Assembly: GCA_947184155.2 (NCBI GenBank)
Contig: CAMXCT020003168.1
Span: forward strand, 519,286-583,285
Source of the DNA: Cladocopium goreaui
Taxonomy: Eukaryota; Sar; Dinophyceae; Suessiales; Symbiodiniaceae
DNA length: 64,000 bases
Reading direction: 5' to 3'
The position numbers and the translations under genes are program-made. Below the pieces are notes generated by a model. That model was not told the origin of the DNA. It was given only the letters and a program-made list of their open reading frames with translations, and made no database searches. Below are positions 33,420 through 44,868 of this stretch, piece by piece (position 1 is the first letter of the stretch; the number at the start of each line of letters is the position of its first letter).

Positions 33420-33665
33420 TATATACATTACAATAAACATACACTTACACACACATACATATACATACATACATGCATGAATGCATGCATGCATCTATCC
33501 ATACATCCATACAGACACACAGACCTACAGACCTACAGAAATGCAAACATGCAGACATGCATACATCCAGACATGCATACATCCAGACATACAGACATAC
33601 AGACAGACATACAGACATACAGACATACATACATTGATACATTCATACATTCATACATTCATACT
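33420..33665. repeat. CATA/CAGA/TGCA-rich microsatellite
   Basis: ACATACATA, GCATGCATGC, ACAGACAT and TTCATACA runs in sequence; non-coding. Confidence 0.9.
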
Positions 33666-33887
33666 GCTAAAGACCTTGATATGCCCACCCACACAGGCGA
33701 GTCCAACTAGATTCAAAGCGGTCTCTATCAATGTGACGCATAAAGGGATAGACTTAGATAGGATTGGAACTAATTGGATAGATTGGATAGATAGAGAATC
33801 AGAATTGGATACATAAATGATACATACGTAACTTTCTTTTCTTTCTCCACCAAGCCTCTCGAAGGGTGAAACACCAGTGCAGCTCAG

Positions 33888-33975
33888 GAGTGAACATCGT
33901 AGTCGTCTTGATCGTGCCCGGGATCGCCAGACTAGCTGGAAACAACGACCCAGTTCCTTGCCGCATGAAGTTCCG
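33888..33975 (+). CDS. Candidate exon with a membrane segment
   Basis: GTGCAGCTCAG acceptor, then VNIVVVLIVPGIARLAGNND, then PVPCRMKFR; a GC donor (CG|GCCTGG). The first 16 residues look like a transmembrane helix. Confidence 0.4.
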
Positions 33976-34389
33976 GCCTGGGCCTGGCCCTTTTTTGGAT
34001 TAAAAAAAGCCAGACTCAAATGAAGTTTGGGATCCACAATCATTTGTCTATATAAAATTATATATATATATATACATATATTCTCATTTATTAATGTAAA
34101 CTATATATATATATGTATGGTATTCAGATGGATTGTTCAAACGGCCATGCCGTGCGCTGTTGACAGACAAACAGATAATGTATTGCACACTCCCGACACC
34201 CTCAGGCAATTCTAACCTGTTGAAAACCCATGAAACTCGCTCGTTTTGTTTCCTATCCAAACACTACCAACTAGTGTTTGATCTGTATGTTTTTTTTGCC
34301 ATGTTCGGTTGCTCTATCTGGTACTGGGATGGTAAATATGTTGGAAAAGATTGGCACCAGGCATGTGACCCCCGAAATTGGTCACCCGA

Positions 34390-35160
34390 TAAATTGGATG
34401 ATTGATGATTATTGATGATGATTGATTGATGATGATTGATGATGATTGATGATGATTGATTGATGATTGATGATGATTGATGATGATTGATGATGATTGA
34501 TGATGATTGATGATGATTGATGATGTTTGATGATGATTGATGATGATTGATGATGATTGATGATGATTGATGATGATTGATGATGATTGATGATGATTGA
34601 TGGTGATTGATGATGATTGATGATGATTGATGATGATTGATTGATGATTGATGATTATTGATGATTATTGATGATGTTTGATGATGACTGATGATGATTG
34701 ATGATGATTGATGATGATTGATGATGATTGATGATGATTGATGATGATTGATGATGATTGATGATGATTGATGATGATTGATGATGATTGATGGTGATTG
34801 ATGATGATTGATGATGATTGATGATGATTGATTGATGATTGATGATGATTGATGATGATTGATGATGATTGATGATGATTGATGATGATTGATGATGATT
34901 GATGATTATTGATGATGATTGATTGATGATGATTGATGATGATTGATGATGATTGATTGATGATTGATGATGATTGATGATGATTGATGATGATTGATGA
35001 TGATTGATGATGATTGATGATGTTTGATGATGAGTGATGATGATTGATGATGATTGATGATGATTGATGATGATTGATGATGATTGATGATGATTGATGG
35101 TGATTGATGATGATTGATGATGATTGATGATGATTGATTGATGATTGATGATGATTGATA
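34390..35160. repeat. TGATGATGAT decanucleotide array
   Basis: About 770 bp of TGATGATGAT with occasional TGATGATTAT, TGATGGTGAT and 7-bp units. Explains Ile/Asn/His/Gln/Ser ORFs on the minus strand. Confidence 0.95.
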
Positions 35161-35571
35161 GCAATGACGGCAAAGCAACTTGCCAGAAAGTGGTCCCCTG
35201 ATGTCCCCTACATCCAAAAGTGTGATGAACAGCCTAGCACCGCAAGGTCTTATCCATGGGGTTGAGACCCTCCTAAAACTTGGTAGTTTGTGTATCCTTT
35301 GGGAATGGAACAGCCATCAAAATCCATGATTTGCAGATGGTTTACCAGTTTACCTAGCAAGAAAGGATGACTTTCCAGCCATCCAGGTTTGATACCCTAC
35401 ATATTCGGCCGAATGACTGTCCCCTACATTGTCGTCCTGGAGAAGATAGAATATGGACCTAAAAAAAAAAACTCACAAAAGTAGGATTATAATTGAATTT
35501 TTGACATTCTATCTACTTCAAGATGATAATACATGTTTTGATACATGCAATTTGATTCTCATTGGGGTAAG

Positions 35572-35652
35572 CGCGGAAAAAATCGCTGTCAAGGATGAGA
35601 ACGCCATCTCTCACGTCTTCGGGCAGGTGCCGGTGGCTGCGTTCAACCCCCG
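35572..35652 (+). CDS. Candidate exon
   Basis: GGGGTAAG acceptor; reads AEKIAVKDENAISHVFGQVP, then VAAFNPR to the donor CCCCG|GTTGATG. 81 nt. A family D element starts 17 bp downstream. Confidence 0.45.
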
Positions 35653-35668
35653 GTTGATGATATGATGA

Positions 35669-35783
35669 TATGGAGGTTTCCTAAAATATAGTAACCCAAG
35701 CTCGCGGATGGTTTATTTCATGGAAAAACCGAACATGAAATGGATGATTTGGGGGTAGCCCTATTTTAGGAAACCACCATATG
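35669..35783. mobile_element. Inverted-repeat element, family D (best copy)
   Basis: Ends ATATGGAGGTTTCCTAAAAT and CTATTTTAGGAAACCACCAT are inverted repeats of about 20 bp. About 115 bp, non-coding; lies just after a candidate exon. Confidence 0.7.
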
Positions 35784-36852
35784 GGATTTGCTGTTGGTAA
35801 GTATCCAAGGTATATATATATATATAATGTATGTGGTAAGAACAGGGGGTACCGAAACTATTCCAATATGTCAGTTGTCAACAGATGATTACCCCGTGTT
35901 GGGTTATAATATCCAATATAATATATATTGGGGATTATTGGGGAATATGACAACCAATGATAGGGATAAAAACTGTATAAACGGATCAGTATAGTGGGAT
36001 CGCATAGGGGTATTTTCCACGGCGCATGTGAGCTTTGTATAGCTATGATGACATAGTGAAATTCTCAGTCTCCCTTTCCAAGGTACACGCACAACGAAAC
36101 TAACCTAAAACCTGCAGATGGTCTCTTCACATATAACGACCCCAACCGCACATCACTGGCGACATGAGTCAGAAGATTTCCCACCAGGACCAATGTCCAG
36201 TTCACAACCAATGAAGGAAATATTAACATTAAATATATGGGGATGATATCATATTATCATATATATATAATATAATTAAACCCAATGATGTCCCAATAGT
36301 TATCTAAAATGGTGTTTTCCTATTAATTCAGAACCAACGGACGGGAATGGATTCTAATTACCATATCAGTTGAAGCTAGGCACATCCAATATCATCCAAT
36401 GATCCACAAAGATTGTATGATTTTGTGATAGATTCTATTTCAGAGCATGCATGAGTATGAGGGTTGATTCCCATTGAATGAGGATTGAATTCCACATCCA
36501 TAGGTCTGCAGTGGGAATTTAACCCATGACCCCGATGCCCATTGCCATTACTTGAATCCAATTTTCCCAAATCAAGCCGGAATTGCAATCAATTCCGTAG
36601 TGGCTTAGTCCGAAAATGGGGTACATCCCCCAAAATGGCCAATGAAATAGGCAGCATGGTGATTAAGCACTATTAAGCGTTTAGATGATGAACATTGATC
36701 AACCGATTAACAAAGAGTTCTTCGTGGGTATAGCCTATTTTAAATATATTTTTATGTTTTGTTTAAGAAACCCTGATGATTGAATCTGATTCACTAAAGC
36801 GAACACATTCCCATCACCATGGCGAAGCTATCGACACCTTTCGGAAAACCAG
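35784..36852. other. Gene-free stretch with a diverged family C element
   Basis: About 36604-36776 begins GCTTAGTCCGAAAATGGGGT and ends TTTGTTTAAGAAACCC, an expanded, diverged relative of families C and D. At 36105-36165 there is a possible short exon (DGLFTYNDPNRTSLA) after CCTGCAG, too short to call. Confidence 0.4.
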
Positions 36853-36922
36853 GCGTCGATTTGCGTTGCCATGGACTTCCCCGGGTGGTTTGAAGCCGCC
36901 ACGACCATATTCTTTTTCTCAG
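36853..36922 (+). CDS. Candidate exon with hydrophobic segment
   Basis: GGAAAACCAG acceptor, then ASICVAMDFPGWFEAATTIF, then FFSG to the donor TCAG|GTAGG. Likely part of a membrane protein. Confidence 0.45.
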
Positions 36923-37473
36923 GTAGGACGAGACGATCGTGACGATGTTTATTGACTGGTTGGTGATTGAGTGGTTTTTTGATAATTACTCTTATTCAGG
37001 ATATTTTAGGGTGGTCATTCCCGTTGATTAGTATGTTGCATTTAAAGCACCAACCATAGTCTGTTTTTTTTCCCGGAAATAGTCGGAACATTGAGAGGAA
37101 ATCCTGAAATTTGGAGCGCAAATCCCGGTTTGCCTGACAAGTTTACTTCAAAATCAAACCAATGAATCGTCATGGATAAGGATGATGATGATGATGATGA
37201 TGATGAATCTTCCATGACAGGGGTCAGCAGACATGATGGGTAAATGATTCGTAATCAGGGAAAACTCATGGGACATCATGAACGTTCATTGATTTGCCAA
37301 GAAAGATTACCCCAAGATACCACGAAACCGTTGATGGTGCCAAATGGATTTGGTTCCATTCCAGAGCGCTATGGCAATGTGCCCTGTATGTATACTGGTC
37401 TCCTCCGCAGGAAAGTGTTGATTAACGATGATTAACGGTCCTTCTTTTGGGGAGACTCAATGGTTTACTGTCA

Positions 37474-38032
37474 GTGCCGGAATTATAGAACGGAAGTTGA
37501 GGAGTACGAAGGTACGGTTATTTACCGTACCCTGTTGTTCTATAATTCTGTTTTCCTCGGAAGGTGTGAAAAAAAAAAACGTATCTGAATTTACTCCTAA
37601 CTTTTTTCGTCGTTCTATAATTCTTGTCGGAGCGCTGCTGTTCTATAATTATGTTTTCCCCCATTTTTCTCACATTTCCCATTTTCGTTCTATAATTAAT
37701 GTTTCCCGGGCCCCGTTCTATAATTAGTGTTTCCCGGGCCCCGTTCTATAATTCTTGTCGGAGCGCTGCTGTTCTATAATTCTGTTTTCCCCCATTTTTC
37801 TCACATTTCCCATTTTCGTTCTATAATTCCTGTCGGAGCGCTGCTGTTCTATAATTCTGTTTTCCCCCATTTTTCTCACATGTCCAATTTTCGTTCTATA
37901 ATTAATGTTTCCCAGGCCCCGTTCTATAATTAAATTTCCCGACTCCGCGCGGAATCGGAACCCGGAGGAGTACAAAGGTACGGTATTTTACCGTACTTTT
38001 GTACTCCTGGCTCCGTTCTATAATTCTGGCAC
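37474..38032. mobile_element. 559-bp non-autonomous element with GTTCTATAATT array
   Basis: Terminal inverted repeats of about 60 bp: left GTGCCGGAATTATAGAACGG, right CCGTTCTATAATTCTGGCAC, each followed inward by a hairpin GGTACGG...CCGTAC. The interior carries the 11-bp motif GTTCTATAATT about a dozen times in one orientation, with repeated blocks CTTGTCGGAGCGCTGCT and CCCCCATTTTTCTCACAT. No transposase ORF. No clear target duplication seen. Confidence 0.75.
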
Positions 38033-38645
38033 CCGCTGTACACATGTATAACTACGCACCTGAAGCAGCATAGCAATTTCAAAGGAGAGTCCATTTTGGC
38101 GGTTTGAACATACCATGTGCATCCAAAATGGTATCCGTTTTATTGTTAACCCATTCTTATTGATCATTTTTACGACCGTTCTCCCTGGTTTCCAACTTGT
38201 GTAGTGCTAACCCAGGATGAACGGAGACTGCTGGTTGGTTGATTAGGAAGTAACCTGGTTTCCCAGTCATCATGCGGGTACCCCTTTGCATCATCCAAGT
38301 CATTAGAGTCGGGCCCCGCTCAGGGCTTTCAAGTGGCTACGCAGTCTACGAAATTTATCGCCACTGCAAAGAGATGTGGGGAGGGTTTCTCGGCCCTGAG
38401 TGGAACGACAAAAAAAACAGAAATGGAGACCCCATGTTGAGAGCATTTGAGGACCCTGCCATGAGTCGTTTTTGGAAGAACAGTTTCCACTAAAAGTTTT
38501 TCTCATTTTCAGGATCTATGGAGTCTATGGTCTTTGTTAATTTACTGGAAAATAATTTGTGATCATTGTAATATATTGTAATCATGAATTTTCTATGGTC
38601 TATGGCCTCATTTAAAGCTAATCTTCACAAGTGGCGCTGGGTCAG
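38033..38645. other. Mostly gene-free, one ambiguous coding island
   Basis: At about 38325-38400 a GC-rich island after CCCCGCTCAG is open in all three forward frames (AFKWLRSLRNLSPLQRDVG or GYAVYEIYRHCKEMW); probably exonic, but the frame is not resolved. Confidence 0.35.
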
Positions 38646-38697
38646 GAAGCAACTGCCTTTGGGCATCTTCATGGGCGCAGTGATCCCTGGCTTTCCG
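38646..38697 (+). CDS. Candidate exon with hydrophobic segment
   Basis: GCTGGGTCAG acceptor, then KQLPLGIFMGAVIPGFP to the donor TTCCG|GTG. 52 nt. Confidence 0.4.
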
Positions 38698-39785
38698 GTG
38701 AAAAAACAAAACGTGGCTGGGAGAACCCCATGAAAAATGGAGGATTTTTTGGCTGGACAATATGGGACATCCTCATGAAACATTGGAGGTTTATAGCTGA
38801 TTTATAGCTGGGAAGATCATCTATATAATTGGTGAGACTTTCCATGGCCATGGTTGATTACCGGAGGGTAGGTGAGGTGTTCCTTTTGGATTTTTAGGGC
38901 ATTTCGATGGCAAATCCAAGAACGAAAATCTTGAATTCCAAGAACATATCCACTGTAGAGATGTGTTTCAGATTTTTAACTTTGACGTGCTATCTATCCA
39001 GGATGTTCTTGATGTTCGTGGATATTCCATTTTTCCCAAGAATTGATTTCTCCGTCAATACCTTTAGATCCTGGGTTCCACCGTTGATGGCACATCCCCA
39101 AGGATTGTTATGTTTGTTTCCAGATATGTAGAATCTGAATCATGTGCTATCCGTGTGTATGTGTAGCAAATGGAAATATCCATATTGTTAACGTTCGATA
39201 TTATCCATGTATTTTCCATTGTTTTTTGATAATTGTATACCTATGATGAGTTACTATTTTCCTGTTTATAGCAGTTTGGGCAAAGTGGATGATCATTGAC
39301 AGCCCATAAATATCCATAAATCATTTTTTTGAATCATTCATATATACAAAATTATACAAATATACTATATCCTGATTCATAGCAAGTCCCTGAGATGTCT
39401 CTTTTTTGTTTTTTACTTCGGAAAGCCCAATGAATTCGATTGTTTTAAAAGCCCATGGCAAAACCTGTTCAGATGTGTCCTTGAAGCTGCATTGATATAG
39501 ATGTATACTATATTGTTTATCATTGTTTACCCTCTGGTAATTTTTCACGTCGCAATGGAAGCCAATTTGTCCATTTCTGTTCTTTCCCATTCAAAGTGAC
39601 GCTTCAGATGATTTTCCGTAGCAAGAATGTTCAATTCCCGGAGGGTATTTATCCTTATTCATAGCAAATCCCTTACTGCTCTCACTGTTATCCATAATTA
39701 TTCATCATTATTTCCCAGTGGTTTTTCCATCATAATTTATATCATGTTTGGTTTAATGAATCCATCTCAAATGGCATTCTACCAG
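38698..39785. other. Gene-free stretch
   Basis: AT-rich intron-like DNA. A single family A end (TACCCTCTGGTAA) at about 39528. No supported gene. Confidence 0.5.
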
Positions 39786-39939
39786 ATGACCAACACCAGG
39801 ATCCTGTTGATGAACCTCTTCTGGATGGTGGGACTCTTCAACCCCGTCACCGATCACAGCTACGGCCGCGTCCTGGCGCACACGCTGCCGTACCTGGGCC
39901 TTCAGCACCTCGGCCGGAGAGAAGTGCTGAGGACGGAGA
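39786..39939 (+). CDS. Candidate exon, membrane protein
   Basis: TTCTACCAG acceptor; reads MTNTRILLMNLFWMVGLFNP, then VTDHSYGRVLAHTLPYLGLQ, then HLGRREVLRTE, with a donor at GGAGA|GTGTT. Strongly GC-biased third positions against an AT-rich background. One membrane-type helix is evident. Family not recognised. Confidence 0.55.
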
Positions 39940-40502
39940 GTGTTAGGATGGGTTTTCCGTGGAAACATCGTGTGAATATATGCATAATATGTAATCATAT
40001 ATATATATATATATGTGAATATAATATACATATAATATATATATATAATGTGAATATAATATATATATAATATGTATATAATCGTCCTGAAGTTAGAGAT
40101 ATGGGACTTTTTGTTTAGATACTCCTGTTTTATATAAGTGCTTGTTTGACATGTCCATATTCTATCTACTCCAGGATGACTATATAAGTCTATCTATTTT
40201 CATACACATGTATGTATATATGCATATGGTTTTGAGGGACCTGGTGAGCTTGGGGACAATGGAGGATCCTACGATTGTTGGTTTTTCCAACTACACCATC
40301 CAATTGGGACGGTTTGATTTGATGGCAAGATATGGCTCAGAAAATGTACAGTACACGCAAAAATTGATGTAACATGATTAGTTTTTGTTTGTTTTCATTG
40401 GTGCCCTATGTTTGAGCGCCAGTTCTCCAAACGATCTGAGATGGCATTGAAGGCTGGCGTACTTTGCACTGATGGTGTTTGTCCTCATCGCTCTCCGTCC
40501 AG
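39940..40502. other. Intron-like stretch with TA microsatellites
   Basis: TATATATAT and ATAATATA runs at 39995-40080; no gene. Confidence 0.6.
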
Positions 40503-40557
40503 TTTGTGGCAAGTGCCGCCGAGTTGCTTAGCAAAGCGTTTTGCAGCGTTTTGCAGG
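40503..40557 (+). CDS. Candidate exon, helical
   Basis: CTCTCCGTCCAG acceptor; reads FVASAAELLSKAFCSVLQ; donor probably GA near 40558. Confidence 0.4.
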
Positions 40558-41132
40558 GACATGCACTGGCAGGATTTTGATGTTGCAGTTTGGGGATGGT
40601 TCAAAACGTATCAAAACCTATTAATTGCCCCTCAGTTTGGATTTATTTGGTAGGATGAACATCCATTATCCATTTACTGTACTTGATTTTACAAACTGAT
40701 TTGGCATGAAGCCAAGCACCTCTCAAGAATTGAAGGTTGGACCACAACAAACTGGAGTTCCTTCAAAGATACAAGTTTCCACGCATCGCATTGGAGATAG
40801 ACATCAATCATTTGGGTGTAAGTGGGATAGGTCCCATGGTAGCCAGTACGATCAACACTCGAGAAATGGATTCTGTGCAAGAGCAAAAAACTGGGGATGA
40901 TTTGGAGTCACGCTGACTCCGACAGCTTTTTGCGCATGTTATTGTTCTGGGGTCTGCAGTCATAGATATGAAATACTACCTGGAATCACTACTGTACCTC
41001 AACTGACTGTTATATTTTGGGCTTGAAACCACCAACCAGTTCAAGTCTAGCATCAGAGGACATCTTTGCACCGCAACCATACATTGATCCGCTACGGTTG
41101 GTCCACAAAGGAGAAAACCCGAAACTTGTGAG
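40558..41132. other. Gene-free stretch with a partial family B end
   Basis: CAACTGACTGTTATATTTTG then GAAACCACCAACCAGTT at 40997-41042 is the right part of a family B element. No supported gene. Confidence 0.45.
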
Positions 41133-41235
41133 GTGTCCTGGTACGCTGTGACCGTGGTCTATATGTTGGGCCAGCTCTTGGGGTGGTTTATGATCATCTA
41201 CACCTTTGTGGAATTTGCTCGACATGAAGGGACAG
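41133..41235 (+). CDS. Exon of a membrane protein
   Basis: AACTTGTGAG acceptor; reads VSWYAVTVVYMLGQLLGWFM, then IIYTFVEFARHEGTG with a GC donor (ACAG|GCCAG). The first 28 residues make a good transmembrane helix. Joining to 42968 preserves phase and yields GTGENGYKGP. The family is not recognised. Confidence 0.6.
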
Positions 41236-41394
41236 GCCAGACATCACGTGGTGCTACCTTGAGTTTAGCTTTACGAAGTAAAGGGGAGGCTGGCCAGCCC
41301 AGGTACCTGATTATTATTCAGGCGCTTGCTGTTCATTTGAGGACCGGTGGGGAACTTTGGGGTCTATTTCGCGCGCGCGCGCGTCGCCACCGCC

Positions 41395-41658
41395 ACCACC
41401 ACCAGAAACAGCAACAGCAACAGCAGCAACAACAACAACAACAACAACAACCACCACAACCACAACGACAACCACAACCACAACGACAACCACAACGGCA
41501 ACCACAACGACAACGACAACAACAACCACAAGAACAAGAACAAGAACAACAACAAGAACAACAACAACAACAAACACAACAACAAGAACAACAACAAGAA
41601 CAACAACGAGAACAACAACGAGAACAACAACAAGAACAACAGCAAGAACAACATCAAG

Positions 41659-41689
<31 letters not shown>

Positions 41690-41925
41690 TTCACAGCAAC
41701 AAGAACAACAACAACAACAACAACAAGAAGATCAATAACAACAACAAAAACAATAATAACAAGAGGAACAAAAGAAGCAAACACAACAAGAATAACAAGA
41801 AGAACAACAAACAACAGCAACAACAACAACGACAATAACAACAGTAACAGCAACAGCAACTGGGAACAGCAACAACAACAGCAACAGCAACAGCAACAAC
41901 ACCAGCAACAACAACAAAAAAAGAC
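41395..41925. repeat. CAA/CAG trinucleotide array within an intron
   Basis: About 530 bp of CAA with CAG, CCA, GAA and CGA variants, giving long poly-Gln, poly-Asn and poly-Thr frames on + and poly-Val/Leu on -. It follows a GCGCGCGCGCG run at 41370-41381. Confidence 0.95.
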
Positions 41926-42269
41926 ATCGAACTTTATGATCAGAGTGTTGACCGCCAGATCTCAACCGCAAAGAATCTCCGAAGATATATCAGATAGAAT
42001 GCCAGAAAGAATTGCAGAACATTTTTGAGATAAAATGCGAATGCCAGATAGCACGTCAGGAAATATGTCAAAAAAAAATGTACCTTGGTGGGGATCACTC
42101 GAAGAAAGTAATTTGTTCCGGAGGCTTTCAAAAATTGACTTAAGACAGCCAAAATGACGCCTTGTGGGGCCCTGCGCGCATCATTGCCATCAAACGGTAA
42201 GGACACCAAGCATTTGATCTTGGATTCTTTTGTTTCATTCTTTTTGCGCTTTGGCTGTGGTGACGCGTT

Positions 42270-42920
42270 TTGCACCGATACGTTTCTACAAACAGACGAC
42301 GTTACGCACAGAAGCCCTTGCACAGAGCAGTTTTTCCGCGCAGATATTCTTACACAGAGAGGTTTGTGCACAAGAAAACGTTTGCACACAGACGCCTTTA
42401 CACACAGAGGTCTTTACGCAAAGAAGGACATATTTGCACACAGATGCTTTGTACAAAGATGTTTTTGCGCGCATAAATAAAGGCACATAGGCGTTTTTAC
42501 ACACAGAACCTTTTCCACAGAGAAGCCTTTGCACAGAACAATTTTTACACATGTTTTTTTCTACACAAAAAGCATTTGACACAGAGAAACTTGTACACAC
42601 AGACTGCACACAGAGGTTTTTGCAGACCGACTTTTTTGCATGCAGAAACTTCACCCAGAGCAGTTTTTACACAGCAGAAATTTTTTCGCACAGAAACCTT
42701 TACGCACAAAAAAAAAACATGCACAGCAGTTTTTGCAGACAGACGGTTTTTAACAGAAAGTTCTCCGCACAGAAGTCTTACGCACAGAAGCTTTTACACA
42801 CGACATTTTTTACATACAGACGCTTTTACACACAGATGTCTTTACACAGACACAAATTGCACACAGAAACTTGTGCACACAGCACGCGTTTACACACAAC
42901 CAATTTTTACACAGAGAGGC
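42270..42920. repeat. Degenerate ACACAGA...TTTT repeat, period about 18-24 bp
   Basis: About 30 drifting copies of (T)TTTT(G/A)CACACAGA(A/G). Open in several frames on both strands, with Cys-rich or His/Thr-rich translations, none protein-like in codon pattern. Confidence 0.8.
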
Positions 42921-42967
42921 TTTGCTTCCCCTTCTTGTTCGTGTTCCGCCTCGTTTGCAGTGTGCAG

Positions 42968-43110
42968 GTGAAAATGGCTACAAGGGCCCCATGAATCGCT
43001 ACGCGCACGTTTTTGCCTATGCTGAGCCTGGCATCTTGCTCTTCTGCTGGCTTTCCTTGATGCTGCACCCGCTGAAACTGGAGGCGTCCCCCAAGTGCCT
43101 TGGGCGATGA
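42968..43110 (+). CDS. Exon of the membrane protein, in phase with 41133-41235
   Basis: Reads GENGYKGPMNRYAHVFAYAE, then PGILLFCWLSLMLHPLKLEA, then SPKCLGR and TGA. A second transmembrane-type helix (GILLFCWLSLML). The TGA at 43108 may be the true stop, or a donor just before it may lead to further exons. GC-rich codon use contrasts with its surroundings. Confidence 0.55.
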
Positions 43111-44537
43111 CAAGGGGTTCATGACAAAAGGGCCCCAAGGGTTAAGGAGATGTCGATTGATGTCAGCAAAAATCGGTATAGCCTGCGGGGGGGTGACCTT
43201 TGGCGACGCTGTGCCGATGTTCCACATGACATGACCCCAGAGTTTTTCCAGGGGTGCTGGTATGTGCTGGTGAGGTCAAAAGATGAAAAGGCAGAGGTGG
43301 AGGTTTGAAATGGCAGGGCTCTGGGGCCTTGTCTCTGCTCAGTGAGTATGGCCCTGGCTGAGTCAGGTCTGTGTGTCCTGGTGATCAAGTCATGGGTGGA
43401 GATATGGGAAGAGGAACCAGGAAACCTATGAAACCTGAAGATCTAGATGAGTGGTTGGTGATAGCTGCTGGTTTCATCATGTTTTTTTTGTTTAACCGCC
43501 CGCATTTTCTTCATAGCTTTTGTTTTCCTATTATATCCCCAACTGGCTGAGACTTGCCACGCCACTGCGTTGATGACAAAAGTGTCGTGGCAGTCGCGAT
43601 GTAGTGGGTATACATGCATGTGTATAAATTACATATATAATACTGTATATTATCTTGTAATATGCTATACAATGTCATACATTATTATATATACAATATA
43701 TATATTCTACATATACACTATCATACATGTGTGTATAGGTGTGCATATATGCATACAGCAACTGTACAGAACATGTGGCCAGCTCAAGGACACATATACT
43801 AGGATAACTGGTTGATTAACAAAGAAACTGGGAACAGATGGCTAATGAACCAAGACATGGATTATCCAAGTTTACATGGTTGACATAAATGGTTAAGTAA
43901 CGAACAAATGGGGTGGCAAAACCTATAGCATTTGAATACTGTAAGTGGATGAACTCCATCAATCCAGGTTTTTTTTCTACGAATCATGGGCTCTTTGGCA
44001 TCACTTCCAGGTATCTTTTTGCATCTCTTCTGCGGTCTCCGAATGAGTCAAGGAAGATGATTATCATCTGCCCCAGCTGCGTTTTAAGCGCTGGCTGATA
44101 CGCAGGCATGAGAGTTGTAGCTCTGCTTTTGGAATGGCTCAAAAACAACAAGCCCAATAGTGGGAGATTCAATTGGTTTAACATGGTTTAACCCTCAACC
44201 TGACAAGCCATTGATGTTGCCTTTTGAATATGTTGAGCCATACCTGCATCTGTTGACGACTCATAACAAATGAGTTTGAATGTGATCAGCAGATGGTAAA
44301 AAGTCGTGTCAGAGGAGCAGGGTATTGAAGCCTCACAGAAGCACCGATTGATACAGTGATGGATTGAAATCAAACACCTGGAACAACAGGTACTGTATAT
44401 GAATATGTTGAATCTGTCAACATCAGTCAACATCAGTCAACATTATCCATGGATGTTGAAACCATTGCAACAGGGCTTTGACAACAGTGACATGAATAAT
44501 TCTAGATTCAGCCGTTTGGATAAGTTTGTAAATCATA
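43111..44537. other. Gene-free stretch
   Basis: Includes TATATA-rich DNA at 43615-43760. A GC-richer patch after TCACTTCCAG at 44011 (YLFASLLRSPNESRKMIII) could be an exon, but the reverse strand is equally open. Confidence 0.4.
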
Positions 44538-44637
44538 CCCTCTGGTAAACTAACATAGCTATGGGAAATCACCATTTTTAATGGGAAAATCCACTATAAA
44601 TGGCCATTTCCAATAGCTATGTTAAATTACCAGAGGG
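44538..44637. mobile_element. Palindromic MITE, family A (copy 3)
   Basis: 100 bp from CCCTCTGGTAAACTAACATA to TTAAATTACCAGAGGG, flanked by TA on both sides. It ends 43 bp before a candidate exon. Confidence 0.8.
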
Positions 44638-44680
44638 TAACATCCCCAAATCGTTTCGATCACCCCCACGGATTGTTCAG

Positions 44681-44753
44681 TTCGCCAAGGAACGGGCAGC
44701 TGCGCTGGCGGATGTGGTTGCTTTTTGGGCTCAATGTGTTGGAAGCGTTGCAG
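44681..44753 (+). CDS. Candidate exon framed by two inverted-repeat elements
   Basis: GATTGTTCAG acceptor; reads SPRNGQLRWRMWLLFGLNVL, then EALQ (membrane-like); an alternative frame gives FAKERAAALADVVAFWAQCV. Family A copy 3 ends 43 bp upstream, and family C copy 2 starts 12 bp downstream. Confidence 0.4.
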
Positions 44754-44765
44754 AAAACAACCATT

Positions 44766-44868
44766 TGGGTTTGTCTGAAAATAGGATATATTCCCAATGA
44801 AATAGCCATTTAATAGGGATAATGATCATTAACCATTGGGTTTAGGGGTACACTATTTTCAGACACAC
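44766..44868. mobile_element. Inverted-repeat element, family C (copy 2)
   Basis: Ends GGGTTTGTCTGAAAATAGGA and CACTATTTTCAGACACAC; interior GATAATGATCATTAACC matches copy 1 in reverse. Confidence 0.7.

Larger units (their letters stand above)
41236..42967 (+). other. 1.7-kb GC-AG intron filled with two repeat arrays
   Basis: Lies between the two in-phase membrane-protein exons. It contains the CAA array and the CACAGA/TTTT repeat listed separately and ends GTTTGCAGTGTGCAG. Confidence 0.55.

Noticed and set aside
33651-34043. 130-residue minus-strand ORF
   Set aside because: Lies opposite a microsatellite and a candidate + strand exon; no domain and an AT-rich tail.
34655-35217. Minus-strand ORFs rich in Ile, Asn, His, Gln and Ser
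   Set aside because: Translation of the TGATGATGAT array.
41133-42028. A 201-223-residue poly-Gln/Thr/Asn protein
   Set aside because: The reading frames enter the CAA array past a plausible GC donor at 41236; only the first 103 bases look like an exon.
42230-42994. Multiple His/Thr/Phe- and Cys-rich ORFs
   Set aside because: They arise from the ACACAGA repeat and are open on both strands.
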